DNA from: Actinomycetes bacterium
GTDB taxonomy: Bacteria > Actinomycetota > Actinomycetes > Mycobacteriales > Mycobacteriaceae
Assembly: GCA_023415515.1 (NCBI GenBank)
Contig: JAEZKH010000377.1
Span: 1-12,893, forward strand
Direction: 5' to 3'
DNA length: 12,893 nt
The notes beneath the pieces are model-generated. The model was not told the origin of the DNA. It did no database searches and saw nothing but the letters and a program-made list of their open reading frames with translations. Numbering within the stretch: position 1 is the stretch's first letter; each line of letters opens with the position of its first letter. Both the position numbers and the translations under genes were made by a program. Positions 1-6,971 of this stretch are shown here, in pieces.

Positions 1-29
1 CGTTGGAGGAGGTCGGTTCAGTTGTCGGC

Positions 30-263
30 TTACTGGTTGAACATCGCCAGGCGGCCGACTCCGTGGTGGTAGTACCAGCCGGGGATGGCGTTCGGCGCCG
101 GATTGGCGTATGTGTCGGGCGAGGTCGTGATCGACACGCTGGGACCGTTCTGGTTCACCGTCGTGGCCGCACCCGCCGTGCTCGCCAGGCCGAGGGCCGC
201 GCCGCCGAGGATGCCTGCCGACACGATCGGGAGGGCCAGGTAGCGTGCGATGTTGGCGTTCAT
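30..263 (-). CDS. Small secreted protein, unknown function (77 aa)
   Basis: A short exported protein that I cannot assign to a named family. Residues 1-32 form a signal peptide: Arg7, a hydrophobic stretch from about residue 9 to 28, and an Ala-Gly-Ala cleavage motif at 30-32. The mature part would be about 45 residues, rich in Asn, Pro, Thr and Ser, with an aromatic/His patch (GWYYHHGVGR, residues 62-71) near the C-terminus and no cysteine. The start is supported by a strong AAGGAG ribosome binding site on the minus strand (plus-strand 270-275), 6 nt before the ATG. It lies downstream of the 302-aa secreted protein gene on the same strand, 144 bp away, so it may have its own promoter. It is real as judged by the signal peptide and ribosome binding site; the role is unknown. 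Confidence 0.75.
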   Translation of the reverse strand: MNANIARYLALPIVSAGILGGAALGLASTAGAATTVNQNGPSVSITTSPDTYANPAPNAIPGWYYHHGVGRLAMFNQ

Positions 264-300
264 TTGAATCTCCTTGTGTGAGTTTGCTTTTCAGTTTTTC

Positions 301-318
301 CGCCGGCTGTTTCCGGCG
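301..318. other. Small GC hairpin in the leader of the 77-aa gene
   Basis: CGCCGG (301-306) and CCGGCG (313-318) form a perfect 6-bp stem with a 6-nt loop. It sits in the 144-bp gap (264-407) between the two secreted-protein genes, about 38 bp upstream of the small gene's start. No T-run follows the stem in either direction of transcription, so a standard terminator is not supported. It could be a leader structure. I saw nothing else convincing in 264-407: no clear -35/-10 pair and no RNA gene. Confidence 0.35.
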
Positions 319-407
319 ATGAGACAACTGTGCCTCGACAACACGGAGATGTATGTCGGCCAACCGGTCCTCAGACGTGATGAACCGGGTGTCCTCCGAT
401 CGGGGGA

Positions 408-1316
408 CTAACCGCCGCTGCGCGGGGTGTGATCGGCGGCCTGAGCGCGGTGCACCGCTTTGTCGACCCTGTCGACGATCGCCCGGACGGGCCGGGGACG
501 GGTGTTGACGGCCCGCTCCGGCGCAGGCCGAAGGCCGGAGGGCGGGAACGGGTCCCGCAGAGAGGCCCGGATGTGGTCGGCCGCGCCGGTGACCGCATTC
601 GTCACCGTCTCGCGTGCTGCGACGACGGTGTTCACCGTGTCCTTCGCACCGACCGAGGATGCCACCGCGACGTTCCCCGTCCTCGCCAGTGTCTGCACCG
701 TGTCGTCGGCGGCAGCCACGGCGTCGCGCAGGGCCGTCTCGGTCGCCTGGAATGCGACGGCAGACCCCACGTTGATCGCCTCCACGGCCACCACCTGCGG
801 CAGGGTGGTCGCGCCCGTCGGACCCACCGGGTCACCGACGCGCTGATCCAGGGCGTCCGCGATCCGGGATCGCGCTCCCCCGATCGCACGCACGAACGTA
901 CCGGGGTCACCGCTGGCGAATCCGATGTTGATGAGCTCGACAGCGGAGACCTCCAACGCGTTCTGCGCCTTCGGCAGCACCAGCGACAGGTCGTTGGTGA
1001 TGATCGGATCGGTGGCCCCGCGGGTGGGCGCCGTCACCGATGCCGCGGTCGCACCGACGGCCTGCAGTAGTGATCCGGAGGACAACAGAGCGCCGGTGAA
1101 GGTGACAGGGGTCGTCGCGACCGCCACCGGCACCGTCGCCACCCCCTGGACCAGGAACGGGCAGATGACGCCGCAATACTGCAGCTGGTTACGGATCACC
1201 CGCACCGGTAAGCCACCGAGTGCGGGCGCGGCCTGTGCGACCGCCGGAGCGGCCACCGCGTTGATCGTCAGCGCCGCCAGTGAACCGACGACAGCGGAAC
1301 CTATTCGCTTATGCAT
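408..1316 (-). CDS. Secreted mycobacterial protein, unknown function (302 aa)
   Basis: An exported protein with no recognised catalytic domain. The N-terminus is a clear signal peptide: basic His2-Lys3-Arg4, hydrophobic residues about 8-26, and an AQA cleavage motif at 27-29. The mature protein is rich in Ala, Val and Thr. It has two cysteines close together (about C48 and C52) that could form a disulfide, and long Ala-rich amphipathic stretches from about 110 to 240 that look helical. The last 50 or so residues are rich in Arg and Pro and probably disordered. The ribosome binding site at the ATG is poor. The gene lies 48 bp downstream of ridA on the same strand and may be co-transcribed with it. 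No function can be inferred from its neighbours. Confidence is high that it is a secreted protein and low for any role. Confidence 0.8.
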   Translation of the reverse strand: MHKRIGSAVVGSLAALTINAVAAPAVAQAAPALGGLPVRVIRNQLQYCGVICPFLVQGVATVPVAVATTPVTFTGALLSSGSLLQAVGATAASVTAPTRGATDPIITNDLSLVLPKAQNALEVSAVELINIGFASGDPGTFVRAIGGARSRIADALDQRVGDPVGPTGATTLPQVVAVEAINVGSAVAFQATETALRDAVAAADDTVQTLARTGNVAVASSVGAKDTVNTVVAARETVTNAVTGAADHIRASLRDPFPPSGLRPAPERAVNTRPRPVRAIVDRVDKAVHRAQAADHTPRSGG

Positions 1317-1364
1317 ACCTGCGACACGCAGCCGCCAGTCATCCGGTTCAACGTCGTCTCGGAG

Positions 1365-1778
1365 TCAGCCGCCCCAGCCTGCGCTTCGCCAGCACACCCA
1401 GTCGATCTCGACGAGGGCGCCCACCGCGAGCCCGGTGGTGCCGACGCATGTCCGGCTGGGCAGCCGCTCGGGAAACCAACGCGCATAGGCGACGTTGAAT
1501 TCGTCGTAATCGTCCCAGTTGAGCAGGAAGGCGCGCACCGAGACCACGTCGGCGAGGCCCCCGCCGCACAGTTCGGTGACCCGGGCCAGATTGCCGAGCA
1601 CCTGATCGGTCTGGGTGGCGACGTCGGCGCCGACCACCGCGCCGGTCGTGTTGGTGGGCATCTGTCCCGTGACGTAGAGCGTCTGGCCCGCGGACGTGGC
1701 GTGCGCGAAGGGCGCAACGCCCGGCGGGACGCCGTCGTCGGGGGTGAACGTGAATGCCCGGATTCCGCCAATGCTCAT
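1365..1778 (-). CDS. RidA (YjgF/YER057c/UK114) family protein, 137 aa
   Basis: RidA-family proteins are small trimeric enzymes. Archetypal members hydrolyse reactive enamine/imine intermediates made by amino-acid enzymes to ketones and ammonia. The family shows in the segment around residues 32-68 (TLYVTGQMPTN, then VATQTDQVLGNLARV) and in the C-terminal block SRTCVGTTGLAVGALVEID (108-126). Arg109 aligns with the arginine that binds the substrate carboxylate in active RidA proteins, and Glu124 with the usual active-site glutamate. The length is a little above the typical 125-130 residues because of the N-terminus. The start ATG has no obvious ribosome binding site. The gene diverges from a DapB-like dehydrogenase with 37 bp between starts, so the two may share a control region. 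It could be a Rid subfamily other than canonical RidA, so no gene symbol is given. Confidence 0.88.
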   Translation of the reverse strand: MSIGGIRAFTFTPDDGVPPGVAPFAHATSAGQTLYVTGQMPTNTTGAVVGADVATQTDQVLGNLARVTELCGGGLADVVSVRAFLLNWDDYDEFNVAYARWFPERLPSRTCVGTTGLAVGALVEIDWVCWRSAGWGG

Positions 1779-1815
1779 CGTTGTCGATCATGGCATCGAA
1801 CTAGGGTCTTGGACC

Positions 1816-2868
1816 ATGAGCTCAGCTGACCGGCCCATCCGGGTGATCCAATGGACGACGGGAAATATCGGCAGGCGTTCGCTGCACGCCATCATCGGCA
1901 GGTCCGACATGGAATTGGTCGGGGTGTATGCCCACGGCGCCGACAAGGTGGGAGTGGATGCCGCCGAGTTGGCCGGCTGGCCCGAGCCGACCGGCGTCTT
2001 GGCCACCGACGACGTCGATGCGCTGATCGCGCTGAACCCCGATGCTTGTTGCTACAACCCGTTGTGGCCCAACATCGATGAGCTCGTCCGGCTGCTGGAG
2101 GCCGGTGTCAATGTGTGCTCGAGCGCCGCCTGGATCACCGGTGGCAAGCAGACACCCGAAGATCTGAAACGAATCCGAAAGGCCTGTGAGAAGGGCGGTT
2201 CGACGATCTTCGGGAGCGGTGCCCATCCCGGCATGACCAACATGGTCGGCATGGTGCTCAGTGGATCCTGCGAACGGGTCGACGAGATCAGGATCACCGA
2301 GTCGGTTGACTGCTCCACCTATGAATCGGCGGGAACGCAGACCGCGATGGGCTTTTCGCAGGATCCCGGCACGCCCGGCCTGGCCGAAAGCGTGCGCAGA
2401 GAAAGCGAGGTCTTCGCGGAGTCCGCGGCGATGATGGCCGACGCGATCGGCGCCGAACTCGACCGCATGACCTTCGATGTCACATTCACCCCCGCCACCG
2501 GGGACACCGATCTCGGGTTCATGCAGATCCCGAAGGACACGGTGGCCGGCGTGATGGGCTACCACCGCGGCTGGGTCGGTGACAGAAACGTTGTCAGCGT
2601 CGGATTCAACTGGGTGATGGGCGATCACGTGTCGCCACCCAAGCCGCTGGAGCATGGGCACGTCATTCAGGTGTTCGGGCTACCGAACATGCGAACGGTC
2701 CTGCACTGCCTGCCGCCGAAGGACTGGACCGAGGCGGGTTTCATGGGCCTCGGCATGATCTACACCGCCCTGCCGGTGACCAACGCGGTGCCGGCAGTGG
2801 TTGCGGCGCCGCCGGGAATCGTCACGCTCAAGGACCTGCCGCCGATCACGGGCCGCTTCGCCGGGTAG
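1816..2868 (+). CDS. NAD(P)-dependent dehydrogenase, DapB_N / 2,4-diaminopentanoate dehydrogenase-like (350 aa)
   Basis: An NAD(P)H-binding oxidoreductase of a family present in many copies in mycobacteria and often labelled 'dihydrodipicolinate reductase N-terminal domain protein'. Residues 8-28 (RVIQWTTGNIGRRSLHAI) are the dinucleotide-binding start of the Rossmann fold. The fold continues with LVGVYAHGADKVG (34-46) and the conserved SGAHPGM segment at 134-140. The C-terminal half matches the 2,4-diaminopentanoate dehydrogenase C-terminal domain. It is too long, and has the wrong C-terminal half, to be the lysine-pathway DapB (about 245-270 aa). An upstream in-frame ATG at 1696 would overlap ridA; the ATG at 1816 starts right at the conserved N-terminus. 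The substrate is unknown, possibly an amino compound given the family and the divergent ridA. The gene converges on degV 36 bp away. Confidence 0.82.
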   Translation: MSSADRPIRVIQWTTGNIGRRSLHAIIGRSDMELVGVYAHGADKVGVDAAELAGWPEPTGVLATDDVDALIALNPDACCYNPLWPNIDELVRLLEAGVNVCSSAAWITGGKQTPEDLKRIRKACEKGGSTIFGSGAHPGMTNMVGMVLSGSCERVDEIRITESVDCSTYESAGTQTAMGFSQDPGTPGLAESVRRESEVFAESAAMMADAIGAELDRMTFDVTFTPATGDTDLGFMQIPKDTVAGVMGYHRGWVGDRNVVSVGFNWVMGDHVSPPKPLEHGHVIQVFGLPNMRTVLHCLPPKDWTEAGFMGLGMIYTALPVTNAVPAVVAAPPGIVTLKDLPPITGRFAG

Positions 2869-2888
2869 GCGAGTGTCGAGCCCGCGGC

Positions 2889-2909
2889 CCTGACTGAGGC
2901 GTAGTCAGG
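2889..2909. terminator. Short hairpin between convergent genes
   Basis: CCTGACT (2889-2895) and AGTCAGG (2903-2909) form a perfect 7-bp stem with a 7-nt loop. The hairpin lies in the 36-bp gap between the convergent dehydrogenase gene and degV and runs into the degV stop codon. Neither side has a T-run. The position suits a shared terminator, but the structure is modest and the call is tentative. Confidence 0.4.
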
Positions 2910-3777
2910 CTTGGTCGACGTCGACATCCGGGTCGACATCCGCGTCGACATCCAGGTCGATGCAGACGCCCACAGCCCCAGCGCCGACATGCACCGCGAG
3001 TACCGGACCCATCTCGGTCACCGAAGGCGGCGCGATCTGTGGCAGCCGGACGCTGAGCGTCTTGGCGATGTCGTCGGCCGCATCGGGGTTGTCGACGTGG
3101 TGGACGGCGATCCTGGCTCCGCCGTCGCCGACGACCTCGGCGACCTGATCGATCATCGCGGCATGCGCTTTGGTGGCCGTTCGGATCCGCTGACCCAACA
3201 CCAGCCTGCCGTCGACATCCAGGCACAGCAGCGGTTTCAGCGACAACGCCGAACCCAGCAGCGAGGCCCCTCGTCGGATCCGTCCGCTGCGCCGCAGGTT
3301 GTCGAGCCGATGCACCACGATGAAGGCGTGCCCGCGCGAAGCGGCCGAACGCGCCGCCGCCTCGACGGCGTCGATGTCCGCGCCCGTCGCAGCCTCCTGC
3401 GCGGCAGCCAACGTGACGAATCCGACGCCCATGGCCGCCGACCTCGAGTTGATCACCCGCACCGCGGGACCGAACTCACGCGCGGTCGACACCGCCGAAC
3501 TGTAGGTACTCGACAGCGCCGCGGAGATGTGCACCGCCACCACCCCGTCGCCGCCGCTCTGCTTCAGCGCTTCCCGGTAGGCCTCGGCGAGTTCTGCGGG
3601 CGTCGCACCCGCTGTGGTGGCGTGATGCCGATGAACATCGCGAGGAACCTCGTCGACGCCGTCGCGAAAGTCTCTGCCGTCCAGCAGAACATGCAGCGGC
3701 ACTTGGCGGATACCGCAGCGCTGCAGATCCTCGGGTTGCAGACGCGAAGACGAATCGGTGACCACGACGACGGTCAT
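2905..3777 (-). CDS. degV: DegV family fatty-acid-binding protein (290 aa)
   Basis: DegV proteins bind a fatty acid between two domains; in Firmicutes the homologues FakB1/FakB2 present it to the kinase FakA. Conserved blocks are VVVVTDSSS at the N-terminus (residues 3-11), TTAGATP (54-60), HISAALSSTYSSA (83-95) and NSRSAAMGVGF (110-120). The normal fold ends near VGAGAVGVCI (about 264-273). After this comes an extra tail of about 16 residues, alternating Asp with Val, Ala or Pro (275-290), encoded by a 12-bp tandem repeat. The gene is last in the nadD operon and starts 1 bp after the octT stop (TGACATG). An AGGAGG lies 12 nt upstream of the ATG (plus-strand 3790-3795). It is the positional counterpart of Rv2417c. 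The bound lipid is unknown, and no FakA-like kinase is in the window. Confidence 0.9.
   Translation of the reverse strand: MTVVVVTDSSSRLQPEDLQRCGIRQVPLHVLLDGRDFRDGVDEVPRDVHRHHATTAGATPAELAEAYREALKQSGGDGVVAVHISAALSSTYSSAVSTAREFGPAVRVINSRSAAMGVGFVTLAAAQEAATGADIDAVEAAARSAASRGHAFIVVHRLDNLRRSGRIRRGASLLGSALSLKPLLCLDVDGRLVLGQRIRTATKAHAAMIDQVAEVVGDGGARIAVHHVDNPDAADDIAKTLSVRLPQIAPPSVTEMGPVLAVHVGAGAVGVCIDLDVDADVDPDVDVDQA
2914..2961. repeat. 12-bp tandem repeat in the 3' end of degV
   Basis: Units start at 2920, 2932 and 2944 (GTCGACATCCGG, GTCGACATCCGC, GTCGACATCCAG). A half unit GTCGAC precedes them at 2914 and a partial unit GTCGAT begins at 2956. The period is an exact multiple of three, so copy number can change without a frameshift. 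On the minus strand it encodes the alternating Asp-Val tail of DegV. Confidence 0.85.
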
Positions 3778-3778
3778 G

Positions 3779-4510
3779 TCAGGGCGCGTCCTCCTGCGTC
3801 ACGCCGGCTGATTGCAGTCCCTTCAACATCAGCTCAGCGACCGCCTGGTGTGCTTCGAAGTTCCAGTGGATACCGTCGGGATTCCCGCGGCCGCTGAAGA
3901 TGTGCTCTGCGACCGCGGCCTTGAGATCGACCAGCGGAACGTCATGTTGCTCTGCCCATTCGGTGATCGCCTTGACGGTGCCTGCCCTGCCGTGATGGGC
4001 CTTGCCGTAGGTCTCTGCGATGTGCACCGACGGCAACGACGCCACGATCGGAATGCCAGGCCGATTGAAATCGATTGCGCCACGGGTCATCTCCAGATAC
4101 TCGACGGAGACATGCGGCGGCAGCGCCGACCGCGCGATCGGAGACAACCGCGGTTGCGCCCACCCGTAGCCGTCCCTGACCCAGCGGCGTAGCCACCCGG
4201 GACGGACGTAGCGGATCGACTCACGCAGCACCGTCGGCAGCGGCGAGGGCAACGAGTCCATCCCGCACGTCGCGAAGATGACGGCACCCGCCCGCGGCAG
4301 TGCGGCCCACGCCCTCGGATCCTGCGTCGCCGCCCACCACACATCGCGACATGTCCAGCCAATCCGGCCGATCAGCTCGACATCCCAGTTCAGTTGGGCG
4401 CCAACGATATTGGGCCAGATTCGCGGATCATCGGCGGGCAGTCCGCCGGTCGGACCGTAGTACGACAAGGAATCGCAGAAGACGAGCAGGGTCCGACGAT
4501 CAGAGGACAT
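3779..4510 (-). CDS. octT: Diglucosylglycerate octanoyltransferase OctT (243 aa)
   Basis: OctT transfers an octanoyl group from octanoyl-CoA to diglucosylglycerate, an early precursor of the mycobacterial 6-O-methylglucose lipopolysaccharides (established for Rv2418c). The protein has an SGNH-hydrolase layout: the block I serine in FCDSLSY (Ser14), a block III-like TCGMDSLP around residue 91-98, and the C-terminal DGIHWN with Asp212 and His215 as the other likely catalytic residues. No signal peptide is present, which fits a cytoplasmic enzyme. I chose the ATG at 4510 rather than the in-frame upstream one (4615) because it gives the family length and begins directly at the conserved N-terminus; it overlaps the gpgP stop by 11 bp. 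The gene sits between gpgP and degV exactly as in M. tuberculosis. Confidence 0.9.
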   Translation of the reverse strand: MSSDRRTLLVFCDSLSYYGPTGGLPADDPRIWPNIVGAQLNWDVELIGRIGWTCRDVWWAATQDPRAWAALPRAGAVIFATCGMDSLPSPLPTVLRESIRYVRPGWLRRWVRDGYGWAQPRLSPIARSALPPHVSVEYLEMTRGAIDFNRPGIPIVASLPSVHIAETYGKAHHGRAGTVKAITEWAEQHDVPLVDLKAAVAEHIFSGRGNPDGIHWNFEAHQAVAELMLKGLQSAGVTQEDAP

Positions 4511-5168
4511 CGTTGGCGACCTGTGCCGAGGCGTTCCAGACGTCAAGACGGAACCTGATGTCATCGAAGTCGGCGTCGTCCTCGGAATGACCGGACAACT
4601 GCACCCAGCTGGCATTGCCCATGCCGCCGAGCGCGGGCCAGTTGTCCACCGGCAGCTTCAACAGCGCGGCCGTCAGCGCGGCGATCAACCCGCCGTGTGC
4701 CACCAGCACCACAGGGCGCTCGGGTTCGTCCGCCCCCCAGTCTGTTTGCTCGGTGACGAGTTCTCTGACCACCGGTACCGAGCGCTTCGCCACGTCAACC
4801 CGGCTTTCCCCGCCGTGCGGCGCCCACCGGGCGTCGTTGCGCCACGCCAGCCGCGCGCCCGGCCATGAGGCATCGACCTCGAGGTGCGTCAGATCCTGCC
4901 ACTCACCGAGATGCGTTTCCCGCAGCCGGATGTCGGAACGCACCGGCACTCCCGCGCGTTCGCCGAGCACGGTCGCGGTGTCCCAGGCGCGCCGCAGGTC
5001 GGAGGAGACCACCACCAGTGGTTGCCGTTTCGCCAACACCTCGGCAGCGCCCGCCGCCTGCTCCCGACCGAGCTCGCTGAGATCGGTGTCCAGCTGTCCC
5101 TGCATGCGGCTGCCTGCGTTGTACTCGGTCTGGCCGTGCCGCAGCATCACCAGCCTGCGGAGTCCCAC
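4500..5168 (-). CDS. gpgP: Glucosyl-3-phosphoglycerate phosphatase GpgP (222 aa)
   Basis: GpgP removes the phosphate from glucosyl-3-phosphoglycerate to give glucosylglycerate, the second step of MGLP synthesis. It is a histidine-phosphatase (phosphoglycerate-mutase-like) enzyme. Arg10-His11-Gly12 carries the phosphorylated histidine, with Asn17, Arg60, Glu84 and His158 as the other pocket residues. These fall at almost the same numbers as in Rv2419c. That numbering, the total length and a GGAG just upstream favour the GTG at 5168 over an in-frame ATG at 5213. This start overlaps the end of rsfS by 22 bp. The C-terminal GGMGNASWVQLSGH block is also characteristic of the mycobacterial enzyme. 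Its place directly before octT links two steps of the same pathway. Confidence 0.92.
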   Translation of the reverse strand: MGLRRLVMLRHGQTEYNAGSRMQGQLDTDLSELGREQAAGAAEVLAKRQPLVVVSSDLRRAWDTATVLGERAGVPVRSDIRLRETHLGEWQDLTHLEVDASWPGARLAWRNDARWAPHGGESRVDVAKRSVPVVRELVTEQTDWGADEPERPVVLVAHGGLIAALTAALLKLPVDNWPALGGMGNASWVQLSGHSEDDADFDDIRFRLDVWNASAQVANDVL

Positions 5169-5533
5169 GACTCCGCCTCGAGGGCGATCGGAATGGCCGG
5201 GCAGTCGCGCCAAAGCCGGTCCAGCGCATAGAAGTTGCGCTCGTCCTGATGCTGGATGTGGACAACGATGTCGACGTAGTCGAGCAAGGTCCAGCGGCCC
5301 TCGCGGGCCCCTTCCCTGCGCGCAGGCTTGTATCCGGCGAGACGCATCTTCTCTTCGACCTCGTCGACGATCGCGTTGACCTGGCGCTCGTTCGACGCCG
5401 ACGCGATGACGAAGCAGTCCGTGATCACCAGTTGGCCGGACACGTCGATCACCACGACGTCATCGGCCAATTTGGCCGACGCCGCGCGCGCGGCGACCGT
5501 CGCCATGTCGACGGCTTCTTCGGAGGCACTCAC
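5147..5533 (-). CDS. rsfS: Ribosomal silencing factor RsfS (128 aa)
   Basis: RsfS (Iojap/YbeB family) binds ribosomal protein uL14 and blocks joining of the 30S and 50S subunits, reducing translation under starvation. The family core is clear: ADDVVVIDVSGQLVITDCFV (about residues 23-42), ASNERQVNAIVDEVEEK (46-62) and GRWTLLDYVDIVVHIQHQDERNFY (79-102). The length matches the family. The start is the GTG at 5533, which overlaps the nadD stop as GTGA. It has an AGGAG 8 nt upstream (plus-strand 5542-5546) and gives the N-terminus expected from Rv2420c. A longer in-frame reading extends into nadD and is not real coding sequence. The nadD-rsfS pairing is conserved in many bacteria. Confidence 0.94.
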   Translation of the reverse strand: MSASEEAVDMATVAARAASAKLADDVVVIDVSGQLVITDCFVIASASNERQVNAIVDEVEEKMRLAGYKPARREGAREGRWTLLDYVDIVVHIQHQDERNFYALDRLWRDCPAIPIALEAESWDSAGW

Positions 5534-6168
5534 TTCGGCTGCTCCTGGATGGCGAGGGCGTGGGAACGGTAGAGGTTGCGTTTCGACACGTACTGCACGA
5601 CGCCGTCGGGCACCAGATACCAGATCGGGCGGCCGTCCTCGGCGCGTTTGCGGCAGTCGGTCGACGAGATCGACAGCGCGGGCACCTCGACCAGCGTCAG
5701 GGCATCGGCGGGCATCTCCTTCAGCGCCTTCTCGATGTGCTTGCCATCCAGTTCGTAGCCCGGCCTGCTGACACCGACGAACCTGGCGAGCGCAAACATC
5801 TCCTCCCAGTCCTGCCACGTCAGGATCGACGCCAGCGCGTCGGCTCCGGTGATGAAGTAGAGATCGGCGTCGGGGTTGAGCGCATGCAGGTCGCGCAGGG
5901 TGTCGCGGGTGTACGTCTGGCCGCCCCTGTCGATGTCGACCCGGCTGACCGAGAACCGAGGGTTGGACGCGGTCGCGATGACCGTCATCAGGTAGCGGTC
6001 CTCGGCGGGCGTCACGTCGCGGTTCTTCTGCCACGGCTGGCCCGTCGGCACGAACACCACCTCGTCCAGATCGAACAGGTCGGCGACCTCGCTGGCGGCG
6101 ACCAGGTGTCCGTTGTGGACGGGATCGAAGGTCCCGCCCATCACGCCCAGCCTGCGTCGAGATGCCAC
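5530..6168 (-). CDS. nadD: Nicotinate-nucleotide adenylyltransferase NadD (212 aa)
   Basis: NadD joins ATP and nicotinate mononucleotide to form deamido-NAD, an essential step of NAD synthesis. The nucleotidyltransferase signature is complete: GGTFDPVHNGHL at residues 11-22, with the HxGH motif at 18-21, and ISSTDCR at 167-173, the (S/T)xxx(K/R)-type ATP-binding motif near the C-terminus. The GTG at 6168 is chosen because it gives the family length and the N-terminal sequence RRRLGVMGG. No good ribosome binding site is visible, and the reading frame stays open far upstream through gntR, where it is only a shadow. The gene begins 32 bp after the gntR stop on the same strand and ends overlapping rsfS. 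It matches Rv2421c strongly. Confidence 0.94.
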   Translation of the reverse strand: MASRRRLGVMGGTFDPVHNGHLVAASEVADLFDLDEVVFVPTGQPWQKNRDVTPAEDRYLMTVIATASNPRFSVSRVDIDRGGQTYTRDTLRDLHALNPDADLYFITGADALASILTWQDWEEMFALARFVGVSRPGYELDGKHIEKALKEMPADALTLVEVPALSISSTDCRKRAEDGRPIWYLVPDGVVQYVSKRNLYRSHALAIQEQPK

Positions 6169-6200
6169 GTTCAGGCAGCTTACGGCAGCGTGGCCGACGG

Positions 6201-6965
6201 TCAGACGGCCGAGAGCCGATGCGAGCCCAGTCGCTCGGACACTTCGAACGAGGCGCGGTCGGCGCGGTACACGTCGCGCGCGTACTCGACGCATCTGCCG
6301 GTGCTGTCCTCGGTGCGACGGGTGAGCAAGGTGCCCGCCGACCCCGCACGGACACCCAGCTGCGAGCTCGACGCGTCGTCGAGCACGATCGACTCGAGCA
6401 CCGCCGTCGAGCGCGCGAGGTCGACGCCGTAGCGGCTCCGCAGGATGGCCCACAGCGAACCGTCGTCGGGTTCGTCGAGGATGCCGGGTGTCAGATCGGC
6501 GGGCAAGAAGGTCGTCTCGAGCGCGAACGGCACGTCGTCGACGGTGCGCAGCCGGTGAAACACGTTGACCATTGCGTCGGCGTCGAGATCGAGCGCGATC
6601 CGGACCGCAGGCGTCGGATGCTGGTGCTCGGCCCACAGCAGCCGAGCCGCAGGTCGGCGCCCGAGCCGGGAGACCTCTTCGGAGAAGCTGCCGATGTGGA
6701 ACCGCACCCGCGGCTCGGCGACGAATGTCCCGCGCGGGGGCTTGCGGTAGACCACGCCCTCGCTCTCCAGCAGCGACAGCGCCTGCCTCGCGGTCATCCG
6801 GCTCACCCCGTGCTGTTCGGCCAGTTCCCGCTCGGACGGAAGCAACGTGTGCGGGCCCATCTGCTCGGTCGCGATGCGGTCGCGCACCAGGGCCGCGATC
6901 GCGATGTAGCGCGGAGTGGGCGGCGGCCCACCCCTCTTTGCCTGATTCCTGGCGCCGCGGGGCAT
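6201..6965 (-). CDS. GntR-family regulator, HutC subfamily (wHTH + UTRA), 254 aa
   Basis: A transcription regulator with an N-terminal GntR winged helix-turn-helix (residues 19-84; the recognition part is around PSERELAEQHGVSRMTAR, 43-60) and a C-terminal UTRA ligand-binding domain (about 95-245). UTRA regulators of the HutC group sense small metabolites; DasR and NagR in this group bind phosphorylated amino sugars. It diverges from the permease-kinase-dehydrogenase operon, and the intergenic region has two 11/12 matches to the DasR/NagR operator core, so it most likely represses that operon and itself. A TAGTCT at plus-strand 6972-6977 (minus sense) lies 6 nt before the ATG, so the mRNA could be leaderless. 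The stop is 32 bp before nadD, so read-through into the NAD operon is possible. The effector is unknown, perhaps the kinase product. Confidence 0.9.
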   Translation of the reverse strand: MPRGARNQAKRGGPPPTPRYIAIAALVRDRIATEQMGPHTLLPSERELAEQHGVSRMTARQALSLLESEGVVYRKPPRGTFVAEPRVRFHIGSFSEEVSRLGRRPAARLLWAEHQHPTPAVRIALDLDADAMVNVFHRLRTVDDVPFALETTFLPADLTPGILDEPDDGSLWAILRSRYGVDLARSTAVLESIVLDDASSSQLGVRAGSAGTLLTRRTEDSTGRCVEYARDVYRADRASFEVSERLGSHRLSAV

Positions 6966-6971
6966 CTCTGC

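Noticed and set aside
301..318. Hairpin taken as a terminator of the 302-aa gene
   Set aside because: It has only a 6-bp stem and no T-run after it in the minus direction. It may be leader structure, so it is listed only as a small hairpin.
429..1070. Plus-strand frame opposite the 302-aa secreted protein
   Set aside because: The translation is Arg/Gly/His-rich with no motif, while the minus-strand reading has a signal peptide and balanced composition.
2914..2961. Short tandem repeats considered as a CRISPR array or iteron origin
   Set aside because: The 12-bp units are contiguous with no spacers and lie inside the degV frame, where they keep an acidic coding pattern.
5147..6355. A 402-codon open frame on the minus strand ending with RsfS
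   Set aside because: Only the last 128 codons resemble RsfS. The upstream part is Arg/Pro-rich shadow of nadD and gntR. The GTG at 5533 with an AGGAG 8 nt upstream and the GTGA overlap gives the true start.
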